Of a stretch of 64,000 nucleotides of DNA, positions 10,735 through 24,323 are shown one piece after another. Every line of letters begins with the position of its first letter. The first letter of the stretch is position 1. Position numbers and translations under genes: made by a program. The stretch lies in NCBI RefSeq assembly GCF_003254395.2, contig NC_037638.1:22273352-22337351 (forward strand). Reading direction: 5' to 3'. The DNA comes from Apis mellifera (Eukaryota > Arthropoda > Insecta > Hymenoptera > Apidae). Under the pieces are notes generated by a model. The model saw only the letters and a program-made list of their open reading frames with translations. It was not told the origin of the DNA and ran no database searches.

Positions 10735-12000
10735 TGCGCGAGATACAATTGCTCGCAAAGCTCGTCCGTATCCGCGCGAGAACGCGCGCACAGGATGTTC
10801 GATAAATTCGGGAGGAGGCCAGCCGTGATAATTCGTGATCGCGCCAACTCTCCGCCTCTTGAGATTATCGACGGGGAATTTCACCGACGGGGCCAAAGCT
10901 TTCGATCCTGTTATTTAGGAAATTGGGTTTCGAGGAAATGCGCCCGGAACGGGGAGGAAATGTCCTTCGAGATCGAGATACGCCGCTCCTCTCCGCTCCG
11001 GCTAAATTTATGTCTTACGCGTTTATGTGTAACGATCGGTGTAGATGTATGTACGCGTCTGTGGTAATCGGTATGGATTGAAACTGGAAATTAACCGAGG
11101 GAAAACTCGATTAATTTATTTTCCTATTCCTATATGTTCTATCTCATCGCGTGTATATATATGTAATTATCGAAATTGCTTTTTTCCATGGAAATTAAGA
11201 AAATCGGTCGAGTTGCTCATTGCTTCCTTATTTCCTATATGAAAGTATAATTTTTTTGAAACACAGTTGCTCTATGAATGGAAACGTTCAAATTGATAGG
11301 TAGCGTAAGGCTACGTATATACATATATCGCGGGTTGATTAAAGTGTTTACATATGTAGGTCCTAAGCAAACACGTGCCAGCCTCTATGCATATTCATTG
11401 TATAGGAATTCACACGTACATATTTCATGGGGTTTCCACGCGTATGGTTACACGTGTCTGTGTGTCTATTTATGTAACGTTGCATATGCATGCACGTGCA
11501 TTACATGTTTATCGCGGTAAAAATTCCGCGAAAAAAATATATTTTCGGAAAAGTGACCGGTAACTTTTATACAACCATATATATATATATATATGTCTTT
11601 CCTTGCCTTGATTATTCGAGAAACAATATCGAATCAATTTCACAATCCCGCGTCCTCCCCCATGACCGCTTGTCCGATACTATTAAACGTAAAATCGCAT
11701 ATAATATATTACATGACTGATTCGGACTGTGAAATTTAGACATAAACACGTATAATTTCATCTATTTACCGGTAACGATATTATGTATGTAGAAACAAAT
11801 GAGATTAATTTAATCATACGTTAATTCAGACAAGTTCCTGCATCGAAATATTAATTAATAATAGGCGAAAATACATAAATTATGCGTTGATAATAATTGT
11901 TCGTTGTGGTTTATTCGATGTCAATAATGACAAGAGTTTTATATGCAATTATTATTATATTTTGGTTATCGATTAACCATCGTTTCTCGATAAAATTCAG

Positions 12001-12039
12001 CTCTCTCTCTCTCTCACACACACACACATACTCTCTCTC
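12001..12039. repeat. Compound CT/CA/CT microsatellite
   Basis: About seven CT units, then eight CA units, then a second CT run. Confidence 0.93.
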
Positions 12040-12767
12040 CTCTAATTCTGTCGATCGAAACTTTGCTCCGGTACCAAAACCAAGATCGCCTAATCGCCAT
12101 TCATCGTGGCCGAGCGCGTAAATCGGTTTGTGCGGGTTGCGAGCATAAACGGTGCGTGTCTGATGCGTGTGAACGCATACTACGAGATACCACGCGTGAA
12201 CGAAGCTAGTTGACCCATGGAAGTGACACGCCCCGACTAAAATCCTCATAAACCCGGCATTATCGAGTCAGTGTCACGGCAGGCCAGGACCGGGGCAGGG
12301 TCGTATTAATTGAAGCCTATCAATTTGAAACGTATTGCCTGTATCCACGATACAGCGGAATATCGCTCAGTTTTATAGTTTCGATATATCGTGGTTTCGC
12401 ATTAGACAATTACGCTCTTGCTCGTGTACACGCGACGACGTATGTGGGCTGGACGTTTCTGGAAAGAGAGAATAGGGTATATATTCGTATATATATCCGT
12501 ACACGCGCCCTTTACGCTCGTATGGTATCCGAACACATAATGGAGTTTCTATGTGCAATAAATGCGTAACGTTAATCCATAGCGTGGCGATCGATGGACG
12601 AATGACGAGCGGAGGGTAACCGGTGTCAGGATTCGAAAATATTTGATGGGTCTGATTGGGTTATATACTGCGAATGGAGATCGGTTGGATCGGTTATTAT
12701 TAGTTTACTACGGATCGTCAGGATAGAAATTTAGTCTGAGAGAGAGTGCAATGTAATGTTGTAATTG

Positions 12768-12816
12768 AGGTTCAATCTGGGGCCATTGTTTGAACCTGAT
12801 TAACGGCCAACCGTTA
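12768..12816. other. Two adjacent inverted repeats
   Basis: AGGTTCAA (12768-12775) pairs with TTGAACCT (12790-12797). Three bases later TAACGG (12801-12806) pairs with CCGTTA (12811-12816) around CCAA. Both are perfect. Two stem-loops this close in complex sequence suggest a structured transcript or a compound binding site, but either could be chance. Confidence 0.5.
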
Positions 12817-14100
12817 TTTTCGCCGGGGATGGAATTAATGCGCGGTGACATTCGGGATCATTTTCTAAAAAAAAGAAGAAAAAAAAATTGACGTTTCGAT
12901 ATAAATGAACCGTTAAGAGAGGTAATTAAAGAAGAAAAAAAAGAAGAATGCAAAATATATTTATTTTTGACAAGCAACGAACATTTTGCATTTTGGAAAT
13001 ATTATTATTTTTTGCAAATTATTGAACAAATTTTTAAAAATATTTTTCTTTAAAATTATTAGATACGAATTTCCTCGATGATTAAAGGCTACGGGATTAT
13101 AGGATTCGAACAGAGCGTGGTTTTTTCTTTTTTTTTTTTTTTTTTTTACCTATATCGAGAATCGATGGACATTTGTATATTCATATTTCGATGTATTTTA
13201 GTCTCTCCTCTAAAAAATATGTGTATTTAAACATGGTTGGTTCGAAGCTATATAGGAATAAAAATGTGTAGCTACCGAATGTAAACACGAGTGAAAAGAC
13301 CGAATTAATATTGGGCGAATCGCAATCACACTTGTTGCTGTTGGAAAACGTCTCGGTTGCTGCTTCCTTCTCTCGCGGAAGGTGGAAGGGTAAAAGAAGG
13401 GTCGAACTATTCGACGAGAAGAAAATTTAACATCGATCCAGAAAGTTGGTGGAAAGTAAGAGGCGTTCCAACAGGCGTAAATTCATTAACGGGGAGGGGA
13501 GAGGGGCCCGATATTACCGTCCTCCTTGTATCATTCCGGTTATTCGAGCAATCCCGTGCAAAGTACTATTAGTCCATTTACAAGGGATTATTAAATTCTA
13601 TAACAGACGTTTGGATCATTGCCAAAATGGGGTCGTGTTCGCGCGACCGACACGGGGATACCATGAAATCGGGATGAAAGGTTAAGAAGGGTGAATGAGG
13701 GGAGCGAACGGGGGAGTCGAAAATAACGAGGAGCGACGGAAGCACAGAAATGTGTTGAAAATAATTTTAAATAATAGTTCTAAATATATTTTCTCAAAAT
13801 GAATGGCCGGTTAGAATGATTTCACGAGTTCACAAGGCGTGAAATTTTTTTTGTTTAATTTAACGCTCCATTATTATTAAATATTCGTTCACACGATTGA
13901 ACGATTTTCGCGCGAAAATCGGAAGAATAGGGAAGAGAGCTAGAATTTTTTAATTTCAAAAGCGGCACATTCTTCCTCGTTGCGCATCGATTCTCCCACG
14001 TCAGCCCGAAGGATGCATTTTTCTCCCCTGATCCCGGTACTATTATTCCACCTATATACGTGTATATACACGGTGTTGTTATATCGGTTGGACGTTCATG
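12817..14100. other. Non-coding: AT-rich, poly-T run
   Basis: AT-rich sequence with a poly-T run (13121-13147, one interrupting C) and short purine tracts. The plus-strand frames near 13357-13685 show no motif and I do not call them. Nothing else recognised. Confidence 0.4.
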
Positions 14101-14107
14101 TGTATAC

Positions 14108-14139
<32 letters not shown>

Positions 14140-14140
14140 A
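14101..14140. repeat. TA-rich dinucleotide microsatellite
   Basis: Ten pure TA units (14121-14140) preceded by a decayed TATG/TATA section. Confidence 0.93.
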
Positions 14141-14150
14141 CCGACGAGGC

Positions 14151-14300
14151 CAGGCCCGGTCCCTCCGGTTTCTCGAAGGGACCTGTAACCTCGAGGCTAT
14201 TAGGGCGGTCCAAGTATTTGAACCTCACACCTCGATCCCGTGGCCGAGAGGCACCTGCTCTTTTGGGACTGGGCGGTCCGTAATTACCTACCCTATGTTT
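14151..14300. promoter_or_regulatory. GC-rich island with duplicated GGGCGGTCC box
   Basis: The nonamer GGGCGGTCC occurs at 14203-14211 and 14271-14279, 68 bp apart, in complex sequence. GGGCGG is the core of the GC box bound by Sp1/KLF zinc-finger factors. The minus strand is open across the block (for example RFKYLDRPNSLEV), but two plus frames are open as well, so coding is not supported. A regulatory role is inference. Confidence 0.2.
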
Positions 14301-14420
14301 CGCCCACCGCTCCGTGCGTAGATGTAATCAAAACGAATGATTTGAAAACTCAATTACCCTCATTACGTCTATTAAAGTGTCTATCCGTGCACGGTATCGG
14401 AATCGCCTCGCGTTTCTGGC

Positions 14421-14460
14421 GCGTCGTCATCGTCGTCGTCGTAGCCGTCATCGTCGTCGC
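14421..14460. repeat. CGT/CATCGT trinucleotide repeat
   Basis: An imperfect CGT repeat with interruptions; it encodes a valine-rich run on the plus strand and a Thr/Met run on the minus strand. Confidence 0.88.
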
Positions 14461-14896
14461 CCTCGTTGGATCAGATGGATCAGGTTCCAGGTCCCTTTTC
14501 GACCGACCTCCACCAACTATATCGTTGTGCCACACTCGCGGGCTAGCGTTAGTTTTTTTTTTTTTTTTCCCCCTCTCCTGCCGTGCTCTCGCGTGCTCGC
14601 CACCACGGTTTCCATTTCGTTAATTGGCATCGTCGGACTTTTCGTTCTTTCGTCTTCGCTTTGATGTTTCGACCGTGGTGTTTCGAGGGTGGTGCGCACG
14701 CGGTGGCGAGATTTCATTACGAGCGTTACACGCGTGCTGGGAACACAGCGATCGCGATGTCGGTGGAGAAACGACCAACGTAATTTCAATTCGAACGCGG
14801 TACAAAAGAGAAAGAAAAAAAAAAAAGAAAAAGAAGCGTATTTGTATTTTTTATTTACTCCTCATCCTTTTATCGTATTTTATCTTAGACCCAATT

Positions 14897-14928
14897 CGAA
14901 CGAACGAACGAACGAATGGACGAACGAA
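14897..14928. repeat. GAAC tetranucleotide repeat
   Basis: Five to seven units of CGAA/GAAC with one variant unit (GAATGGAC). Confidence 0.9.
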
Positions 14929-17900
14929 AATGATAAAATTCGTAATCCAGGGAGGAATTCTCGCGTTCCGCGAGACTCCTCGGTCGAGAGAAGAGGGTAA
15001 ATGCAAGTACAGTTAAGAGGATTCATTTGCACAGTTTTACCGTGACGCGAGGCAATAAAACTTCGCCGAGGCCAATACGCATTCCCGGGGGAAAAGAGAA
15101 TCGCAAACAGAAAGAAAGAAAAACCTGAGAGAGAGAGAGAAAGAAAAGGGGAAGAAAGTTGCGGTAGTTTTTAGAATCTCGTTGGCGAGGAGAGTAGCGG
15201 GCCGACACGAACCTCGTTCCTCTCACGGCTTTGAATAAGCCATCTATATGTTAAAACGGTCAATATCGGCATCCCTCTATTATCAGCAATAAGAAAACCG
15301 CTTCCACCGTTGTATTATGTTAATTCGAGGCCGCGATTTTTCCATAAACTGGACTTTGGCCGTGCACCTCGTACGAAATTAGTCCTCTCCTTTTTCCCCC
15401 TTTCCTTCTTTCCTTCTGTCTCCTCTTCAACGACCTCTTCGACGATTTTTCTCTTCTCCAGTGAGAACTGGAGTCTTCGAAATGTCCATGTTGCGCTCTC
15501 TGAAATAAGCGCTCTTTTCACGATATTTCTTCGCGCTAGGCGAAGAGAGACCGTTCACCTCTCGAGGAGGATATACAAAAGGCTTTTGGATCGTTCTTTG
15601 CCGTGTAAGAAACGGGAAATCGTAATTGCCGCTCGGCCGGTTATTATTAGAACGAGAGAGCGTTACGAGGTATTAAGATATCCGGAGTATTAGCATAGCT
15701 CGTTGTGCGGGTCGGATCCGTTCGAGAACTGTTACACTTTGCTACGCCGATAATTAAAACAACGAGAGGTGAAAGTCTTTCGAAGCGGTTTCTTAGGTCC
15801 GCTTTCTCAACTGCCGCTCGTTAAAGTTGAAAATTTCCGTGGAGCGAGTTTAGAGTTTTGCGCGCAGAAGGGACAGAGCCTCTCGATGGCTTTCACGCGA
15901 ACAATGCAATTAAACGAAAACGCGTCTCGTCGACACTCGGTTGATTGAGAAATAAATCTTTCGTCGTGTTCAAATCGATTATATGAAAAAGAAGTATTAC
16001 GCGAAATGAAAAGGATTTAGAATTGTCGAGAAAAAGAAATATATCGTTTTTTCTTTTTTTTCCACTTCGAAAGAAGCTACGCGTTGTAATTAGAAACGGA
16101 AGAGAAGAGGCACGAGTTTATACAACTCTCGACATTCGAGGAAATCGGAGTGGAACAATCTCTTACTTGGACTACCACCATCCAGGCTACTATTTCATGT
16201 ACCGTTGCTGTTTCACGTTTCGTAATGGTCGACCGGTCCGAAATTCGCAGGCTCGCTCGTCTAGACGGCGTTCTATTTTTCCATCGAATCGATCAAATGC
16301 AACACCTGCCGATTTAGCCCGTTCTGAAATGATAGAGTAAGAATAGAGTGAAAATAGCATGGCCAACGCGAAATCGCGTTCACTCGTGCGAGGAATAAGG
16401 GGGAAGAAAAAAGAAAAGGAAAGGAAAGAAATAAATGATCGGCTTGAAATTATAACGAGAAGCTTTATCGTTCGAATCACGATACCGATGACAGATACTT
16501 TTTGATCACCGTTCAACACCGTTCATTCGATGTATCGCGTGATAATTTTTACCCGAGGACGTGACCTCGAACGTGATCGATCGTGAAGGAATAAAAAGGA
16601 AATGGACTTACAGGTGGCAGGTGTCCGATACACTGATATAATTATTCAGAATCGAACACGCGAACTATTTCTCACAAGTCCAAGGTGATCGTAGCTCCGA
16701 GAAAGAGACAAACGTGGCTACGTTCTCGAAAGAAACAGGAAATGGTAATTGCTTGCTTTGCCTCGTAACGGCATGCGACGTTAAGCGACCACGATTATCC
16801 GTGAGAATAATATTAATAATTGATTTCCATTTAAAATTGAGCAAGATAGATCTTCATTGCCCAATTTTTTGATAAGAAAAAAAAGGAGCGTCGGATTTAT
16901 GAAAAATTTCTTCTCATTTAATCAAAAAAAAATCCACGATACACTGTCGATTGTAAAATGAAAGAAATCACGAGGTAAATTCGTGTGATGTATGAATTAA
17001 CGTTTAACCCCTTCGACGATGAGTTTCGTCTCGATCGTCTCGCCGTAGATCGTTGTTAATGATCGGTCGGGCGAGAGGTTATGGATCGGCGAAGTTGTGG
17101 TAAATAATAACGCGATAACGCATTGCTTCGGGTAAACTTGTTGGACGCGAGCTTAGTATTGCTTAAAACTTGGCAGCGGAAGTTGAAGGCTGGTTCCTAT
17201 ACTTTTCAATTACACCGGCTATAATCTTGTTAATGCCTCGGCCTGCGTACGCTCGACGGTATATAACTTTTCGTTAAGAAGCGGAAACGTTGAAGCGCGT
17301 TGGAACGCGTAGCCTCGAATTGGTAGGAATTGGTTACGTTACCGGAAGGCGAAAAGTTGCCTCGAGCGCGGTGAAGATCGATCTCGATGATGAGATTGAT
17401 GCGCTTGGGTTTGATGGAAGTTTGATCGCGTTACATTCTTGGAAACTACTTCGTAAGGAGTGTATACCGCGGCTTAAAGACGTCGATTTTATGTCCATTT
17501 TAAGCCCCCAACTAAACAGCAACTGTAATTTTCGCAACGAATTTAACTCGTGAGCTAATCTTTTTTTCTACTAATAAAACAAGATAGCTGTATTACACAA
17601 GATGATAAATTGGATGGAAATAATAAATTATAAAATATCGTATGATATAATGTTCTTATATCGTCATTAAATAGAAGAGAAGATTGGTAACGCATACAAA
17701 TATATATATAATAAATATAATGAAAGAACCAAAAGAATTTAAAATTTCACGGAAATTCATCGGCCAATTCGAGTTGAATTTTCCGAATTTTCTTCTTATT
17801 ACCAAACAATCTGGTAATCGGAGAACGAAGTAGCGAGGAGGAGAAAAGTGGTTACCTAATCGCAAGGCGAAACTCTGACGTCGCGTATCGACCGTGAAAA

Positions 17901-19260
17901 GGCAGAGAGGATCTGATTACAGGATTACGGGTCGTCTTCATAAACGTTCATTCTCGCAGGGAGATTGCGCGTTTTAATTAGTAGCTTTTCAAGCTGATGA
18001 GCATCCGGTCTTGATTTACGTCATGAACGTAGTAACAGCTTTTAAACCGTCTCTAATTTACCAAGTATTAGTGTAGCGTTAGAACGATTCCAACATTGGC
18101 GTTATTAAAAAAAAACCGTTACACACTGTGATGGAAAAACATAACGTTGGATTAGAATCCTTGGACCGATTAGCAACTAGGTTAGCTAATTCCACGAGCG
18201 TTAAACCATGACGGTTTCCATAACGCTTGATCACCTTTTCAATCGATGGATAGATGGATAGATCGATCGATTACAGTGATCGTCGAATCATCGATCGAAT
18301 CGATTTCTATGAGAGTTTTCTCTCGTCCCTGTCCCCTGTCGGTAATTCCATCGGCGATCATCGGAAGCTTATAAATTCTCATTACCCGGCTTTCTATCCG
18401 CGATAAAAGAGAAACGGCCACGGGGATCACCGTTTTGCCCCCATTCTCGATGCTCTCGACAAACCTCGCATTATATCGCAATCATCTACTGCGCGGCTAC
18501 CTAGATTGTTTCGTAAATGGATCACTTACCGCAACGAAGTAGTATCGGGGGAAGGGAAAACGAAGGGAAAGAGAGTATAACGACCGATCGATGGATGCCT
18601 CTGAGATGAGAAAGCGTGTCTTTCCCTCGATCTCTTTCTCTTCTCTCGTCGAGAACGAAAGTATTATATTCGAGAGTGAGAAAGAGAAAGAAAGAGTTTC
18701 TTGATTTTCGAAACGAATTGATGGAATCGGTGCGGTCCAACCAAATCGAAAATCTGAAGGAAGCTTGAAGAGGGTTCGATGCGCGTTGCGTTCCTTCTTA
18801 AAAAATAGAGGAACCAATCCCCGCATCGCAACTTGGCATTTAACCAACGGGCCGGGTATCGCGAAAACCTCTGGCCGAGAGCGCTTTGTAAAAAGTCCAA
18901 AACCGTTATCCATCCCAGTGCGCCATTATAGAAAATACCGTGCGCGTTTATTTCTGGGGAAAAGAACGTTCGTCTCTGAAAACATCCACTCGGTTATTCA
19001 TACGTACGACTCGTTGTCCCTATGTCCGTCTCTCTCTCTCTTTCTCATTTCGTTTTATCATTTTACCCCTCCTTTTCCTTCTGTTTCCTTCTTTCCTCTC
19101 ACATTACTTCTCCTTTCTTTTATCACGCTGTAAAATTGCGATTCCGGGTCGCGGGAGAGATCGATAAAACCCCGCGTGAGATTTAGTTTTTATTGTCCTC
19201 GTAAAAAGCATATGTGCGCGCAGGTGCGCGTTCGTCTACGTATCACCCCGGAAATCCGGG
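14929..19260. other. Non-coding: small inverted repeats, pyrimidine tracts
   Basis: Mixed intron-like or intergenic sequence. Features seen are an inverted repeat at 17038-17076 (TCTCGCC with GGCGAGA, and GATC with GATC inside), a hairpin at 18195-18229 (CGAGCGTTA with TAACGCTTG, one G-T), an ATCGAT-rich patch at 18243-18305, and a pyrimidine tract at 19025-19130. A donor-like GTAAGT on the minus strand near 16609 has no convincing exon. No gene called. Confidence 0.4.
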
Positions 19261-22200
19261 ATATATAGAACGACTAACCGAGAGAGAGAGAGAGAAAGAG
19301 AGAGGTACGTAACTTTCGAAATTCCTTCGAAAAGTCGTTCGTGCTCATTCTGACTTTTGGCGGTCGAACGGTATACTCGCGTTTTTTTCTTTTTTTTTTG
19401 CGTTCAAAGTTGTTACTCGAAGAATTATCGAGCAAACGGATTTTTTTTTCCCCCAAATGAAATTAAAATTCCGTACGGCCGAGCAACCAGTTTCCCCGTA
19501 CCGCCCAATTTTGTTCAGAGATAAAAATCGCATCGCGTTTCCAGAGATACGATCATCGTAACTTTTATCTTCCAACGATGGTGTATTACGGTTATACAAG
19601 TTTGCATTTAAATTCGACCTCGAATTTATATATCCAAATTTCCATTTATCTCTCGGTTTCACGTCTCGTCTCGAGTCCGTGCGCTTTCTTGAAAATTCGA
19701 GGCGTATGACGCATGCGATTAACACGTCTGATGATAGAAAAGAAGAAGAAATCGATCGAATCGAATCGTTAGATCACGGAAAGAATCGAATATGGGAGAA
19801 TGAAAGTATATGGAACGAATCAGTCATCGTGCACGCGACAATTCTTATTTAATTGCTTTTGTTCCCGAGAAATCGTTCCTATCGGCCATATTATTTGTAA
19901 CGAGAGTTACTCTTGGATCCTATGCATCGTGCCACGCGAGAATCTCGTATCGAGGCGATATATATTCGATTCGATTGTGTGTAAAAGGCAATAACATCGC
20001 CATATATCGTCATGTTTACAAAATTGTTGACGTTGTCGCATAAATATCGCCGAGTGAAATAAATTTTCCATAGAGAGGGATTGTTATACAGGAGACAAAT
20101 TTTCTCGCGCGATACAATTGAATGAATAGATGTTGGTTTGCGGTCCGCGTATATTAAATATAACTTTCCAAGGATGCAAGGATTTTTGAGTTTAGTTGGC
20201 CACTCGTGCTTGATTGCTCGTGGATTTTGCATTCAACTATACATATGCTGTATATTCACAATTATTTATATTAATACTAATATTTATATTAATAATTTTT
20301 TTTTTTTAGGTAATCCCCGGTATAATTGAATTCCGATGCTCGTTTTACTACGTATGAATTAATCTTGTGTCATTGGAAATACGATGTGATATAATTTGTA
20401 TGCGTATAACGAATATATAAATGATTATCGATATTATATTCGAAGGATGGCGAAAAAATTGTGAATGACGAGGACGAGAAAGTTAGTTTCAGCGAATAAA
20501 TGTGTGTTGCTATGTAATGGGTTAATTGAAATTTTTTAGTCGACAGGTGAGGAAATGGTTTAATTTGTGAAACGATAGAGAAAAACTGTAATAGAAAAAC
20601 GTTTGTGAAAGTCGATTTCTAGTTACCCGATATTTTCAATAGGAACGATAAATTCACGGTACGATTCACGGGCGGAGGTAATACGTGATGATCGCGAAGT
20701 TTTTTACGATAAAATCGATAATTTTTTTAATGCGATTTCTAACTAATTCAAATCCCTACCCCCCCTCGGAGATTTCCTCTCAAATTTACGGGCGGAAAAA
20801 AATAGAAGAGGAGATCAAAGATGAGATTAAAGAGGGTTTTCTATTCGGGCGAAATGATTTTTCTTTTTTCTTTTTTTTTTTTTCTATGTAACCCAATTTT
20901 TGTACAACGTTTCGAACCGCGCTTTCGTTTTATTTCATTGCGATCGGGATATTTAAATTCGCTATATCGATCAACCGTGTGATTGGATGCGAGAATGAAT
21001 TTCCTTCGTGTGGGAGCGATTGAAATCTCTCCCTCCTCTTTAACAACAAAAAGAAGAAAAAAGAAAAAAAAAAGCACGAATCTCGCACGATGAACCCGTA
21101 TAACAGCTAATTATTCATCAAAACTGAAAATTCCAATTATACGAACAATTTCAGTGAAAGAAATTTCAGTAAAATGAATTTCAGTGAAAAAAAAAGAAAG
21201 AAAGAAAGAAAGAAAGAAAGAAAAGAAAAATAGAAAGAACAAAATGAAAAGGCAAAGCTTGAATTAATATCTTTAAATGCGCCAGCGATACTTATTCTTG
21301 TTACTTTAAATTAATTATTTGCATTGTTACGCGTGTTGTTTGTGTTACATGATAATATTTTTATCTTTTTTTTTATTCTTCTTCTATCTTGTTCACTTTA
21401 TATCGTTGTTGATACATTATTGATCATCGCGAATAAATATCTCGTTCGCACGAATATAATTTTTGATGATAAATGGTTCACTAAGTTTTTTCGAACAAAT
21501 AATCAGAAAGAATCTTTAGAAACATCTTGAAACCAGATGTATTTCCTTTCCTCTCCCTCCCCCCAATAATTCATATATCAAAAATAGAAATCACATCGAA
21601 AGTTTTTCGTTGAAAAACGCGAGAATTGCGTTAACGTCGCGACAAGCTGAAAATTAACGCGATCCTGTAATAACTTGCGGGCGTTGCAATTGTTAAGAGC
21701 ATTTTAGAGAGCGCTTAATCAGGTTCAGAAGGGAAACGGACGACTTACGACGCGATTCCGCGATATTTCCCAACTTTTTATTGCGAGCAATTTCAAACTG
21801 GCCAATCCTTTATTTCCCTCCTTTAAATCTCGCTCAATTAAAAAAAGAAAAAAAAAAAAAAAGAACGCGATTAGACCCGCGATAATGGATCTCGATAATC
21901 ATTTCACATGCAACCTTTGTGTCGAGCGCTCTGTTGTTTCTCCAGCTGTTCCATTCGATGCTCTTATCTCATCAACGAAATTACGCCTTCCTTTCATCTT
22001 TCAGTTTAACGCTCCCGCCCCCGCCCCGTTGGAAAAAGAAATAAAATAAAAGGAGAGGAGGAGGGGAAGGGAGAGGAAGGGTGGTGCAACGCGCATCGTA
22101 TAAATAAGCGTCGTTAAATAAACGACACCGTGAAGCACGGTACACGGCCGATGAGAGATCACGATACCGGGAAAGATAAATTCGCCCCCGCGCGGATCCT

Positions 22201-22330
22201 ATTCTTTTCGAAATGGCTACCGGCCGGCCCCCGTTCCACCGTGCGTAATTCAATTCTTAAGGGTATCAAACACACAACCCTTTCATTAGACAGAGCCCTT
22301 CATCAGAGAGTATAAGAGTCGTGAGCCGGC
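19261..22330. other. Non-coding: AT-rich with GA and GAAA repeats
   Basis: It contains a GA run (19280-19303), a small inverted repeat (19312-19335), poly-T/purine tracts, a GAAA microsatellite (21187-21230), and two tiny hairpins next to a TATAAATA string (22099-22137: GTCGTT/AACGAC and ACCGTG/CACGGT). The TATA string has no gene after it. No gene called. Confidence 0.4.
21187..21230. repeat. GAAA tetranucleotide microsatellite
   Basis: Seven or more uninterrupted GAAA units with decayed flanks. Confidence 0.93.
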
Positions 22331-24276
22331 GGGATGGACGGTTCAACGGGACGGGACAACGAAGTTAACGTTGCCAGAAGTATTACGCTTAAAGTACGAA
22401 AATTTTAAAACGGATACCCTCGCCTACTTTCTCGCGAAACAAAAATATATTTCGAATATGTATATATATTTAGAAGAATGTGAAAAATAATTGACGAGAT
22501 TCGAAATTATATTTCGATAATTTGTAAAAAAGGATTTGTTAGATTTAAAATTTTTTAACCCTTCGAAACAGCGGATTATTATTAAATCAGGTTGAAAATT
22601 AACAGGATGCGCGCGATATTTCAGTATCTATTATGTGACGTGGACGGGAACGGTGGTTCTAAACTAAAAACGCGCGAAACACGTACAGAGAGGAGAGGAA
22701 AAAAACTTTTTAATTAGTTTATTTTGTTCCCGGATTACGGTGAAAGGAAGACCGTCTCCTCCATATTCATAGTATAGTAGCCGCTCTCATCGGGAAACTA
22801 TTTTTTATCTCCGGGATTTCGTTTCACGTACGAAGAGGCACGTCAGAAATGTATTCCGCGAACGGTGCCTCTCGAATTTCTCGAATTGTCAAACTTTTAC
22901 GACCGCGATTCCCGCGCTCGGCTCGCCCGCTCGTACGTTTTATCTCGAGAAATTTGGGTCGCCACGGGCCCGGTCCACGGTTAAAAAGCTCGCAATTATC
23001 ATACGAATGCGTGCAATAATATGTAAATGAATCGTTTTTCATCTTTTCCCGTGGCCACGCCGGGGAGACGCGCCGACGAAATGACGAAACATTCAAGCCG
23101 TTCCTCTCTCGTGGAAACGCGCCCTTGTTTGCGCATCGTGCGCATTCATTCGAGTCGCTTCGTCCTTTTCTTCTCTCCTCTTTTCTTTTTCACTTTTCAC
23201 GTATCGCGATAACGAGCGCGTACAATTACACCGAGCCGTTATCGGACGGTTTTATTTAAAATAAAAATGTCGTTGAACGAACAACGACGGTTTATCTTTA
23301 AGGAAGGAAATTACTTGTTCGACAGTTTGTACAAGCGTTAGAAAGTACTCGAAGCGGGGATGGTCGAGACAAGCGAAACGCCGCGATGTTATCTCACGAT
23401 GAAACCGAGGGGCAACAAAAAAAAGAAAAAGAAAATAATCTCGCGTTAGTCGAAACGCAAGTTACCTCGTTAACCAACTTACAAAGTCTGTGGGGGATCG
23501 TTAAGAAGTTACAGGCACGACCTATCAGCCGAAGAATTAACGAGATGATACTTATCGTTACGGTTTTATCAACAAGAATGTGTCGAGACCGGGGCTAGGA
23601 AATCGGGAGGAGAGGTTGCGATTCTCGATGATCGAGCACGCGCCTCCTTTAAGCGACGAAAAATTTCCCTCGTCGAAATCTCGTCGACAGAAACGGAAAC
23701 ACGTTGAACTCTCAATTCGGACGATACTCGATCCGCTATAAATTATTCTCTCTCGCCGATATACATTTCTCGTATAAACTTTTCTTCTCTCTCTCTCTCT
23801 TTTCTTTTCCTTTTTTTCCTTTTTTATTCCTTCACGTAAAGTTTAATCCTCCGACCCTTTACGAGGCCACTGTCAATCCACCGGCGACATATTTCATCAC
23901 CGTTGCGTTATACCGGGCGATTTTCTCCCTCGACTCCCGTGGCCGCTCGTGGCTCATAAGCCAACGCCGGAATATCCGATAAACGTGTACGACTTAATTA
24001 ATGCTTTGTCACCCCGGTGTCTTACCACTACCACGATCGTTGTCCCTCCACCATCCATCTATTCACCATCGCTATACCTATACGCTATACCTACGAGGAT
24101 CGTGGACACGTTGCGACACGTTAAACGGAGCCACGCACGCATGGGGGTACGACTTCCTGCGCGCACCGAAGGATCCACGCGTTAAGCCCTAAATCACCGT
24201 ATTAACACGTATACACGCGGCCCCCGGCACGGGTCGCACGCATGAAAATGTTCGATTTCGTGATCGAGTCGGTACA

Positions 24277-24323
24277 CGCGTGCGTGCGTGCGTGCGTGCG
24301 TGCGTGCATGCATGCATGCATGC
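24277..24323. repeat. CGTG then CATG tetranucleotide repeat
   Basis: About seven GTGC units pass into four GCAT units. It is strictly alternating purine-pyrimidine over more than 40 bp, so it is a good candidate for Z-DNA. Confidence 0.95.

Larger units (their letters stand above)
8601..12767. other. Non-coding: many microsatellites, no gene
   Basis: It holds a GAAA run (8824-8848), TA repeats (9010-9028 and 11577-11594), a GAA run (9945-9975), an AC/GC repeat (10695-10734) and a CT/CA compound repeat (12001-12039). The parts between are ordinary mixed sequence. A perfect 7-bp inverted repeat around 10192-10208 (TATACGA, TCGTATA) is probably chance. No coding exon found. Confidence 0.4.

Noticed and set aside
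16605..16640. Possible 21-nt microexon on the minus strand before GTAAGT
   Set aside because: Only seven residues, no way to assess coding, and the acceptor lacks a pyrimidine tract.
18243..18305. ATCGATCGA inverted repeats resembling insulator (BEAF/DREF) sites
   Set aside because: Built from GATA/GATC simple-repeat sequence (GGATAGATGGATAGATCGATCGAT); self-complementarity is automatic.
22099..22137. TATAAATA followed by two tiny hairpins, resembling a promoter
   Set aside because: No initiator or open frame follows, and TATA strings are common in AT-rich parts of this window (also 7462, 48906 and 60505).
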